Shown here one piece after another: positions 4,324-10,819 of a stretch of DNA of 12,463 nt. Each line of letters begins with the position of its first letter. Within the stretch, counting starts at the first letter, position 1. Source of the stretch: an uncultured Methylococcaceae bacterium. Its GTDB lineage: Bacteria > Pseudomonadota > Gammaproteobacteria > Methylococcales > Methylomonadaceae. The notes under the pieces are model-generated. The model saw nothing but the letters and a program-made list of their open reading frames with translations, did no database searches and was not told the DNA's origin. The position numbers and the translations under genes are program-made. The stretch covers positions 1 through 12,463 of the forward strand of contig CAIUYS010000359.1 in NCBI GenBank assembly GCA_903903365.1, read 5' to 3'.

Positions 4324-6744
4324 ATGCCCACCCTTACCGAAACCTTGACCGGTATTGTCAATCGGGTGACGTATCACAACGCTAAGACGGGCTGGTCGGT
4401 ATTGCGTGTACAACCTTTTCAATCACAGCAACAAGAAACGGTCACAGTCCATCAGACCAAAGTCTTTGCCGGTGCCACCATGGAATTTCGTGGTGCCTGG
4501 ACCGTTGATCATAAATACGGGCGTCAGTTCAAAGCCACTGAAGCACTGGAAAAAAAGCCGGCAACGACGGCAGCTATTGAAAAATATCTGGGCTCCGGTC
4601 TTATTAAGGGGGTAGGCCCGCAAACGGCCAAGCAGATTGTTCAGTATTTTCAGAAAGAAACCCTGGCTATCTTTGAAACGGCCATTCACCGCTTAACCGA
4701 AGTTCCCGGCATCGCCCACAAGAAACTAAACCTGATTGAACAGGCGTGGACTGAACATCGCGCGGTCAGAGAAGTGATGCTGTTTCTTCAGGGCCATGGC
4801 ATCAGCACCCTGTTTGCGGTGCGCATTTATAAGGACTATGGCGATAAAGCGATCGCGATGGTCACCGACGATCCTTACCGTTTGGCGACTGATTTTTACG
4901 GGATTGGCTTTTTCTCGGCGGATAAAGTGGCACTCAGTATTGGCTTGGCGGAAGACTCCCAACCCCGCCTGCTGGCTGCGATCAAACACGTGTTGGCCGC
5001 CAGTCGTGAGCAAGGCCATTGTTATCTGACGGAGCCACAGATTAAAACCGGCATCATTGAACTCATTGACATAAACCTGGGTGAACGGCTGACAGCGTAT
5101 CTGGACTTAATGCAACAAGCGGGACAGCTGCGTAGCCGACGACTGACCAACGCTAATGTGGAAACTATCGGCTATTACTCAAAGACCCTGTTTTATGATG
5201 AAACCGCCGTGGCCACTATATTAAAAAAAATGATGGGGCCTGTTGCCAGTGAGCCGGACAGAATTGCGAACTGGGTCACTGCCTATTGTCAGCGTAAACA
5301 CATCGCGTTAAGTGATGAACAAGCCCATGCCGTTAACGGCGTGGTGCAACACCGTTTTTCAATACTGACGGGCGGTCCTGGCTGCGGCAAAACCACGACA
5401 ACCTTAGTGATCGTCCGGCTGCTGGAGGCCATGAGCAAGACCGTTTTACTGGCGGCACCTACTGGCCGTGCCGCGCAGCGGATGGGCGAGGTGATTGGCA
5501 GGGACGCTAAAACCATTCATCGGTTACTGGTATGGAAAGGCGGTGAGTTCCAGATGAATGAAAACACCCGGTTAACAGCCGATTTTTTGATTGTTGATGA
5601 ATGCTCGATGTTGGATATCAGCTTAACAGCGGCCTTATTAAAAGCAGTACCCGCTACTTGCCAGGTTCTGTTTATCGGTGATCCGGATCAATTACCCGCT
5701 GTTGGTGCCGGCAATGTCCTTAAGGACATGATTGCTTCCGCTGTTATCCCCTGTTTTCGATTGACCCAGGTGTTTCGTCAGGCGCAAGCCTCCTTGATCA
5801 TCCAATTCGCGCATCAGATCAATCAAGGACAAACACCCGCGATTGGCTCGCCGTTTAAAAATCCTGAACTCTGGAAAACAGGTGCAGATTGTTTGTTTAT
5901 CGATTCGGACGAGGCGACGCAAGAACAGCTGGGCTTTATAAGCCGCGTGAAACGGCATTTTGACTGGCAAACACAGGAACTGGAGAACCTGGTCGCCGAT
6001 CAGTCCACGCCGTCACCCTTCGAGTTCAGAATAGAGGAGCCGATCAAGTCCGCTTATGAAGTGGAATTCGTGGTTCCTGATAAATTCAAACATGTGGCTA
6101 TTGCGCAATTAACCCAAACTGAAGCTCAGGTTGATGCGCTGAAAGCGGTGGTCAAGAAAATACATCCCTGGTCTTCACTGCATTATGGCTTGTCTGCCGT
6201 TGACAGTGTGGTTAAGCTCTATCTTGAATGGATCCCCAAATACCACGGGCAGGATACCGAAATTCAGATATTAACGCCGATGACCCGTGGCAGTCTGGGT
6301 TCTGCCAATCTTAACAAGGTGATTCAAGCACAAGCCAACCCACCCGCAGAAAACAAGTGCCAATTGAAAGTGGGCGAGCGGCTATTCAGGGAAGGGGATC
6401 GGGTGATTCACCGGCGTAATAATTACGACCTGAATGTCTTCAATGGCGATATTGGCAAAATCGTGACGATAGATAACGAGGAACTGACGGCGGTGGTTAC
6501 TTTTTATCCGGATCACCGAACTGTACACTATAAGAAAGAAGATATTATGGAACTCGATTTGGCTTATGCGATTACCATTCATAAATCTCAGGGCAGCGAA
6601 TTTAAAGCAGTTATTATTCCTGTCCTTAGTCAACATTTTAAGATGCTTTACCGTAACCTTATTTATACAGGATTAACGAGAGCCAAAACGTTAGCGGTCT
6701 TTGTAGGCACCCGAAAAGCCTTAGCCAGAGACAGACGGCTTTAG
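4324..6744 (+). CDS. recD2: RecD2-type ATP-dependent DNA helicase (superfamily 1B)
   Basis: An 806-aa helicase of the stand-alone RecD2 type, which unwinds DNA 5' to 3' using ATP and is linked to genome stability. The N-terminal OB-like region (TGIVNRVTYHNAKTGWSVLR) is followed by helix-hairpin-helix repeats at about 90-190 (GLIKGVGPQTAKQIV, LTEVPGIAHKK). Motor motifs are complete: Walker A GGPGCGKT 350-357, APTGRAAQRM, DEC at 425-427, GDPDQLPAVG 452-461, QVFRQ 482-486, LTPM 650-653, the motif V-like AITIHKSQGSEF 749-760 and YTGLTRAK 781-788. Between QVFRQ and LTPM there are about 165 residues, roughly 100 more than I expect for the family; the extra part is near residues 530-625. The intact motifs suggest an active enzyme. 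It is not RecBCD RecD, since no recB or recC is nearby. AAGGGG precedes ATG by about nine bases. It is co-transcribed with the 307-aa gene. Confidence 0.93.
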   Translation: MPTLTETLTGIVNRVTYHNAKTGWSVLRVQPFQSQQQETVTVHQTKVFAGATMEFRGAWTVDHKYGRQFKATEALEKKPATTAAIEKYLGSGLIKGVGPQTAKQIVQYFQKETLAIFETAIHRLTEVPGIAHKKLNLIEQAWTEHRAVREVMLFLQGHGISTLFAVRIYKDYGDKAIAMVTDDPYRLATDFYGIGFFSADKVALSIGLAEDSQPRLLAAIKHVLAASREQGHCYLTEPQIKTGIIELIDINLGERLTAYLDLMQQAGQLRSRRLTNANVETIGYYSKTLFYDETAVATILKKMMGPVASEPDRIANWVTAYCQRKHIALSDEQAHAVNGVVQHRFSILTGGPGCGKTTTTLVIVRLLEAMSKTVLLAAPTGRAAQRMGEVIGRDAKTIHRLLVWKGGEFQMNENTRLTADFLIVDECSMLDISLTAALLKAVPATCQVLFIGDPDQLPAVGAGNVLKDMIASAVIPCFRLTQVFRQAQASLIIQFAHQINQGQTPAIGSPFKNPELWKTGADCLFIDSDEATQEQLGFISRVKRHFDWQTQELENLVADQSTPSPFEFRIEEPIKSAYEVEFVVPDKFKHVAIAQLTQTEAQVDALKAVVKKIHPWSSLHYGLSAVDSVVKLYLEWIPKYHGQDTEIQILTPMTRGSLGSANLNKVIQAQANPPAENKCQLKVGERLFREGDRVIHRRNNYDLNVFNGDIGKIVTIDNEELTAVVTFYPDHRTVHYKKEDIMELDLAYAITIHKSQGSEFKAVIIPVLSQHFKMLYRNLIYTGLTRAKTLAVFVGTRKALARDRRL

Positions 6745-6908
6745 AGGTCTTGATTAAGGGGTAAGTCATAAGGTTCAAACATGAAATCAGCAATCTGTCT
6801 CACCTAATGGGAACAATCGGCCATTTACAGATATTCAATCTACACTATATGCGATAATCCGATGAAAACAGATTTATTTGTCTATAGAAGGAAAAATAGG
6901 TCGAAGCC

Positions 6909-7148
6909 ATGACAAAAGTAAAAAAGAAGCTCACTACTGTACAAAAGCGGGCGAAAAAGGCAGCAAAAGCAGAAATGCAAGAAAAGTATATGTGGGTTTT
7001 CATGAATGGCAAACAAGTCAGAGTAAAAAGACCATCAATGATTGAAGGAACTGATGTTGACGAGTATTTACAACTAAATGCTGATCCAATGTGGTTTCAT
7101 GAAAATGAAATGTGGGAGAAGATAAAAGAAGATGAAGATATTTCTTGA
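6909..7148 (+). CDS. Small basic hypothetical protein, 79 aa
   Basis: Function not recognised. The first 25 residues are strongly basic (MTKVKKKLTTVQKRAKKAAK), perhaps nucleic-acid binding or unstructured. The remainder has a distinctive, protein-like core with many Trp and Met: EKYMWVFMNGKQVRVKRPSM, DVDEYLQLNADPMWFHENEM and an acidic tail KIKEDEDIS. No signal peptide or membrane helix. GAAGGA lies about 20 bases before ATG and AGGTCG is closer, so the start is reasonable but not strong. The final codons overlap the start of the next gene by 17 bases, implying translational coupling and shared function. A toxin-antitoxin role is possible on size and arrangement alone, but no family motif supports it. 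Confidence 0.7.
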   Translation: MTKVKKKLTTVQKRAKKAAKAEMQEKYMWVFMNGKQVRVKRPSMIEGTDVDEYLQLNADPMWFHENEMWEKIKEDEDIS

Positions 7149-7485
7149 GTTTAAAACGGTGTCAGTAACTATTAGCGGTGATTATTATCAGGTATTGTTT
7201 CATGATGATCTGGACACAGAAGACGAGCCTTATTTCATGATTCAAAGACAATTCGAATTTCCGGATGGCGATGTTTGTCACTTTGAAAGTGATAACGAAG
7301 ATCTTATCGAACAATGTACAGCTAATTTGGTATCACTTTCCGAAAACACCCTGCGATTTTCATACGGAGGAGGGAAGCTGTATCGAGATGTAGAAATTAA
7401 ATTTGGTTTGCACGATACTGACATTCATGAATTAGCATCGACACTTAAGAAGATGATACCAGTAATTACAATTGAAAAAATTTGA
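7132..7485 (+). CDS. Small acidic hypothetical protein, 117 aa
   Basis: Function not recognised. The sequence looks beta-rich and acidic: MKIFLEFKTVSVTISGDYYQ, LFHDDLDTEDEPYFMIQRQF, then LSENTLRFSYGGGKLYRDVE and a C-terminal helix (HDTDIHELASTLKKMIPVIT). No signal peptide, membrane helix or catalytic motif is evident. The ATG lies inside the last codons of the 79-aa gene, after a purine-rich GAAGATAAAAGAAG stretch that could serve as a ribosome-binding site. The basic first protein and acidic second protein could interact electrostatically, which is an inference from composition only. No terminator hairpin follows. Confidence 0.75.
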   Translation: MKIFLEFKTVSVTISGDYYQVLFHDDLDTEDEPYFMIQRQFEFPDGDVCHFESDNEDLIEQCTANLVSLSENTLRFSYGGGKLYRDVEIKFGLHDTDIHELASTLKKMIPVITIEKI

Positions 7486-7913
7486 TAAAAAAGTCATTTT
7501 CGTTTGTGTAGAATTTAATGGTCGCATAACGCCCAATAGCCACCTGTTGTGTCACTACAAGATGCGAGTTGTTGTATGTCCGCTTTATTACTTGTGTTAA
7601 TTAATCTTGTCACAGGTACCGGTAAAAGTATTCACTAGCATTGCTAGCTTATCTTCAAACGCCCCCAATGTATTATTATCGCCCCGTTTCAGGATGTTAA
7701 GCCATCCCCGCACCGGATTTGACACAATGATTAGAAGTCGGGCTAGCCATACCGACAGACGTCAGCGATCTAAAGAGTGGACTCTGTTCTGTTAACCCCG
7801 AACGGCACAGAGCCATTATAGGAATAGCTAGAGAAAGATGAGCCGTGAATAAGCTTTGGATCCCCCCTGATAGCTCCTGTGAGCAGACTGCGAAGCGTGG
7901 ACGGGCATCTTCA
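7486..7913. other. Spacer with probable gene debris and palindromes
   Basis: About 430 bases without a supported gene. A perfect palindrome CTAGCA-T-TGCTAG lies at 7635-7647. On the minus strand, 7761-7597 is open for 54 codons with protein-like composition (NPVRGWLNILKRGDNNTLGA, then FEDKLAMLVNTFTG) and ends in TAA, but it has no good start and follows a stop, as expected for the tail of a broken gene. A short hairpin GCTC/GAGC lies near 7875. I could not assign the debris to any family. Confidence 0.35.
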
Positions 7914-8522
7914 TCACTCAAAAACAATACTGTCGGGTTCGATCATTGTGCCATCCTGACCTTCATTAACATACAGTATTAATTCAGGCTGGCGGAGATC
8001 AGAAATAAAGTAGCGAATCCCGTGAGTAGACCAACCGTATTCGCCACAGGGAGGGGGTGGCACTTGATCCTTAGGGGGGCTTTCAAAGTCCTTGAGGCGT
8101 TCTCCCTCGGGTCTGATGTCGAAGAAAGCGATAGTGCGTGGCGCGGGACGTATATTTACGGGCTTGAACTGACAGTCGACCACATCGGGCACATAGTGAC
8201 GGCTTTTCAATTCTGGAAGCACAGTATCAATTGAAGCGCCTGGAGGTTTACGGAAGATCTGAACAACAGTTGCAACACGATCGTCATCATGCCAGAGGGC
8301 AAAACCGGGCAAAGCGGATTCCCAGTCTACATGCCAGTTTCCGGTGGCGAGCTTGCAATTCTCCGCCCACAAGCCAATGCCGCCGCCCCTTAGCCACTGC
8401 CACTCGCAGCCGTATTTATCAGTACTATGGGTTGGCATGGGCGGCCGCACTTCTGCCCGAGCCTGGATTGGGGAGCACGCTATCCAGAGCAAAGAAAAAA
8501 GGATTGGGCTTTTCAACTTCAT
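7914..8522 (-). CDS. Secreted hypothetical protein with four cysteines, 202 aa
   Basis: Function not recognised. The N-terminus MKLKSPILFSLLWIACSPIQ followed by ARA is a clear Sec signal peptide, with likely cleavage near residue 23. Export to the periplasm or beyond is expected. The mature part contains C39, C56, C117 and C159, suggesting two disulfides, and is rich in Trp, Pro and aromatics (CEWQWLRGGGIGLWAENCKL, WHVDWESALPGFALWHDDDR). The C-terminal half has alternating beta-like segments (YFISDLRQPELILYVNEGQD). A lipoprotein is unlikely because the signal Cys is not in a lipobox. The ATG follows GAGG seven bases upstream, within the palindrome GAGGACTCCTC (8533-8523). It is a single gene on the minus strand with no evident partner. 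Confidence 0.75.
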   Translation of the reverse strand: MKLKSPILFSLLWIACSPIQARAEVRPPMPTHSTDKYGCEWQWLRGGGIGLWAENCKLATGNWHVDWESALPGFALWHDDDRVATVVQIFRKPPGASIDTVLPELKSRHYVPDVVDCQFKPVNIRPAPRTIAFFDIRPEGERLKDFESPPKDQVPPPPCGEYGWSTHGIRYFISDLRQPELILYVNEGQDGTMIEPDSIVFE

Positions 8523-8605
8523 GAGGAGTCCTCTAAGGTGTCTTGGTGTGTTTCATATCGGGGATATCGAATTTTGAGTCATTGTTGAGAACCCAATCAC
8601 CGTAA

Positions 8606-8749
8606 TCGTCACTCATCACATGTCTGGTTTTTCATTCGGCGGAACCCGTCCCTGGTTACGCCCTACGATCCTTGATTGCCACGCTGAAAGATGATGGCCA
8701 GGTTGCCGTCGAGCCATTCGATACGATTGAATTCTCTCAGACGGATTGA
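8606..8749 (+). pseudogene. Possible C-terminal fragment of a lost gene
   Basis: This plus-strand frame opens after a TAA at 8603-8605, has no start codon, and reads AEPVPGYALRSLIATLKDDG then QVAVEPFDTIEFSQTD before TGA. The composition is protein-like and loosely recalls tails of peptidase-like enzymes (LKDxDGxVxV), but the match is too short to name. It lies in the 296-base gap between two minus-strand genes. I treat it as a relic of a gene transcribed in the opposite direction. Confidence 0.3.
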
Positions 8750-8818
8750 TGGGCGTGACAGTTGTTTGATCATTATGAATCGCCTAAGCTTGGCGCGTCA
8801 AAGGTTGTATGGATGAAT

Positions 8819-9781
8819 TCATCGCTTCAACAACGTGATGGTTTTGTTTTTATAATTCCACACACTGACATAGTTTTTTAAAAATTGGTAGCCCATGCCT
8901 ATTTTGTTTTCTTTGCCAATTTCGAGTTGGACGTGATGAATATCTTCCAATGCCTGATTCTCAAACCGTAATTTTTTTATGGTACAGTATAAAGCAGGTT
9001 CATGAGGCTCATACAATTGATTTTTTTCTTCCACGCTGAGGGTGCCTTCTTGTTCCAATCGGGTTTTCATAGTTTGGGTGAGCGTTAAACTCCCTAAGTT
9101 ACCCGTATCAAAAAACCCCGCCATTTTTTCATGGCCTATGAAAAAATCAAGCTCAGGCGTCTTGCCACCTCCTGTCGCGATAAAAGGCAATGTGACAATG
9201 ATTTTATCCTTCTCCACAGCGTCTCTTGGCGCATTACCCGTTTGCTCAAAGGCCTGGAAATCGATGGTTTGCTCATCATAATTAATGATAAATAGATAAA
9301 TTTTGTTGAAACCATGCCCCGCCATGCCCAGGAATTTATCCATGACGTTATTTTGAATAAAATCAAAATTGGAATGTGGCATTGATTTCAAACCATCAAG
9401 TTGTATTTGATCCGCCAACTTTATCGAAACCGCCCGGTTTTGGGTATGCAACACAATAAATTGCCCGGAAGCGGCATGTCCTTCTGATAGATACTTGTCT
9501 TTAGCCAAAGGCACAAAATGATGGTTGAGAAAAAACGCGAAAGGCGTACCTGTGTCAAACATGAACTTCCCTTTCTTTCCATTAACCTGACCGTCAATGA
9601 ATATGTACCCGTCAATCAGATGAAACGGCAAAGTAAAATTTAATTTACTGTCCGAATAATTATTTGAAGGGCTGATTTTGTTCGCCGTATGGCCTTGTGC
9701 GTTTATGTTCGGTGACAACGTTAAGAATCCAAGCAAAAGAGCAACGGCTGATAATAGTTTATGGCATTGTTTATCACTCAT
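8819..9781 (-). CDS. Secreted retropepsin-like aspartic protease with two DTG motifs
   Basis: A 320-aa exported protein of the bacterial pepsin/retropepsin-like class. Residues 1-29 form a Sec signal peptide (hydrophobic core LLSAVALLLGFLTLSP, probable cleavage at NINA-Q). Each half has an aspartic-protease signature: KFMFDTGTPFAFF with D76-T77-G78, and AGFFDTGNLGSLTLT with D225-T226-G227. Each is followed by a later segment of the same fold (FLGMAGHGFNKIYLFIINYD in the first half and IGMGYQFLKNYVSVWNYKNK in the second). Two DTG lobes in one chain suggest a self-contained, two-lobed protease that need not dimerise. Cleavage of periplasmic or extracellular proteins is the likely activity; the substrate is unknown. 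ATG follows GGAG by ten bases. No maturation partner is adjacent. Confidence 0.75.
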   Translation of the reverse strand: MSDKQCHKLLSAVALLLGFLTLSPNINAQGHTANKISPSNNYSDSKLNFTLPFHLIDGYIFIDGQVNGKKGKFMFDTGTPFAFFLNHHFVPLAKDKYLSEGHAASGQFIVLHTQNRAVSIKLADQIQLDGLKSMPHSNFDFIQNNVMDKFLGMAGHGFNKIYLFIINYDEQTIDFQAFEQTGNAPRDAVEKDKIIVTLPFIATGGGKTPELDFFIGHEKMAGFFDTGNLGSLTLTQTMKTRLEQEGTLSVEEKNQLYEPHEPALYCTIKKLRFENQALEDIHHVQLEIGKENKIGMGYQFLKNYVSVWNYKNKTITLLKR

Positions 9782-10086
9782 TATCTAAAATCTCCACTGT
9801 TTTGAAGTGCCGGGGTTTGAGGTTCCGTTCGTAGTTCGCGGGCCTACAGGAATATGATCCGCCGAAGCTGAACAACGGGTCAATATCATTCAGAGGAACC
9901 TTTCCTTAAGTTCCGGCTTGGCCTTGCATATAGGCAGAAGCAAATACTCGCCGTGCCTACACACGATTTTACATGTTATCCAGAAGCTCGATGGTGTCAA
10001 GGAGGTAACGGCAACAAGCAGGCAACCAACCAACCAACATATTAGAGAGTAAGTATTTTTTGTCTAATATTCATCACTCAAACCAA
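9782..10086. other. Spacer upstream of the protease gene
   Basis: No gene seen. It holds a short direct repeat (CAACCAACCAACC near 10025-10037), a hairpin with arms ATATTAGA/TCTAATAT (10039-10046 and 10063-10070, 16-base loop), and one copy of a diverged repeat (9965-9994) whose partner lies at 10715-10744. It should contain the protease promoter, but I could not identify one with confidence. Confidence 0.4.
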
Positions 10087-10175
10087 GAATAACGTTAAGC
10101 TAACCGGGCACGGCACGGAAAGCTGAAAAATAAAATCGCATTGAATCCACTCGCCGGTTGAGTGCGATGTTGGGC
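10087..10175 (-). other. Integron attC-like recombination site
   Basis: Read on the minus strand, the site begins four bases after the stop codon of the 160-aa gene. It has R'' GCCCAAC (10175-10169, a full match to RYYYAAC), L'' TCAACCGG (10161-10154), a central variable part, L' CCGGTTAG (10107-10100) and R' GTTATTC (10093-10087). AACCGG of L'' pairs perfectly with CCGGTT of L'. R' keeps the cleavage trinucleotide GTT but deviates from GTTRRRY. The order, spacing, length of 89 bases and position just after a stop codon all match a cassette attC. The degenerate R' suggests a decayed or weak site. No integrase gene or second attC is visible. Confidence 0.55.
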
Positions 10176-10179
10176 GGCA

Positions 10180-10662
10180 TCAGCGCACACGTAAAAACAC
10201 GTCGTTCAGGCTGATAAGTTCGATGTTGACGCCATACTGCTGCTCTGCAGCGGCCGCATAAGCGATCAAGAAACGTGCCCGTTGCTCATCACTCTGACGG
10301 TTATGTGCTGTATCAATGCCGTGATCGGTATTTGCAACTCCATTTGTAGCAACAGACTTTATGTGCAGCCTCGATGCCCATGAAAGCGAAGCGTCAAGAG
10401 CGTTTACGAGGTGTCCATCTGTCATTCCGTGATTTTCTTTTTCTGATACGAACCAGAGCCATCTACCATCAGATATTCGTATTGGACCATTTTCCAGGCT
10501 GGTGAAAGGATCTCTGACTCCTACCAGTTGTGGATGGCGGGCTGAAAAGGTTGCCCAGCATACTCTCATTTGATTGAATCCGACGTGGCCGAAGACGACA
10601 GCAAGCTCTACTCGTGATCTGTCAATGGCTTCAAATATATTACCTTGCGAAAATTGAAGCAT
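10180..10662 (-). CDS. 160-aa protein, possibly a diverged macro (ADP-ribose-binding) domain, cassette-like
   Basis: Not firmly recognised. The start MLQFSQGNIFEA resembles the first strand of macro domains of the DarG/TARG1 kind (typically I.F.QGNIFE), which bind or remove ADP-ribose. The segment LDASLSWASRLHIKSVATNG resembles their later helix plus strand before the Gly-rich loop. The hallmark asparagine-rich (VNTVN) and Gly-rich (GCGxGG) loops are replaced by VELAVVFGHVGF and NGVANTDHGID, so catalysis cannot be assumed. The C-terminal part (RQSDEQRARFLIAYAAAAEQ, ISLNDVFLRVR) is helical and ends with a conserved-looking strand. The ATG is set by a strong TAGGAGATAAAA. The stop codon is followed after four bases by the attC-like site, so this may be an integron cassette gene. 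A non-macro origin is quite possible. Confidence 0.6.
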   Translation of the reverse strand: MLQFSQGNIFEAIDRSRVELAVVFGHVGFNQMRVCWATFSARHPQLVGVRDPFTSLENGPIRISDGRWLWFVSEKENHGMTDGHLVNALDASLSWASRLHIKSVATNGVANTDHGIDTAHNRQSDEQRARFLIAYAAAAEQQYGVNIELISLNDVFLRVR

Positions 10663-10714
10663 TTTTATCTCCTATGACTCCCAAGAAGTGATTACACAGA
10701 CCTGCATTACAAAT

Positions 10715-10744
10715 GATTTTACATGATATACAGCTTCTGGATGA
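10715..10744. repeat. Diverged repeat, partner of 9965-9994
   Basis: GATTTTACATG is shared in direct orientation (9965-9975 and 10715-10725), with TAT and CAG following at the same spacing. The next segment is inverted: ATCCAGAAGCT at 9978-9988 is the complement of AGCTTCTGGAT at 10732-10742. The two copies flank the 160-aa gene and its attC-like site. Confidence 0.5.
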
Positions 10745-10819
10745 TTTTTTAGTCTGGCGATTAGTCAGCAATTCAGAGCATCCCGTAAATTAATTATTGC
10801 GACTTGGTTTAAATAACCC

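Noticed and set aside
7520..7582. A second attC-like site around GCATAACGCCC after the 117-aa gene
   Set aside because: The outer box is imperfect and the inner boxes are not complementary to any later sequence, so the required hairpin cannot form.
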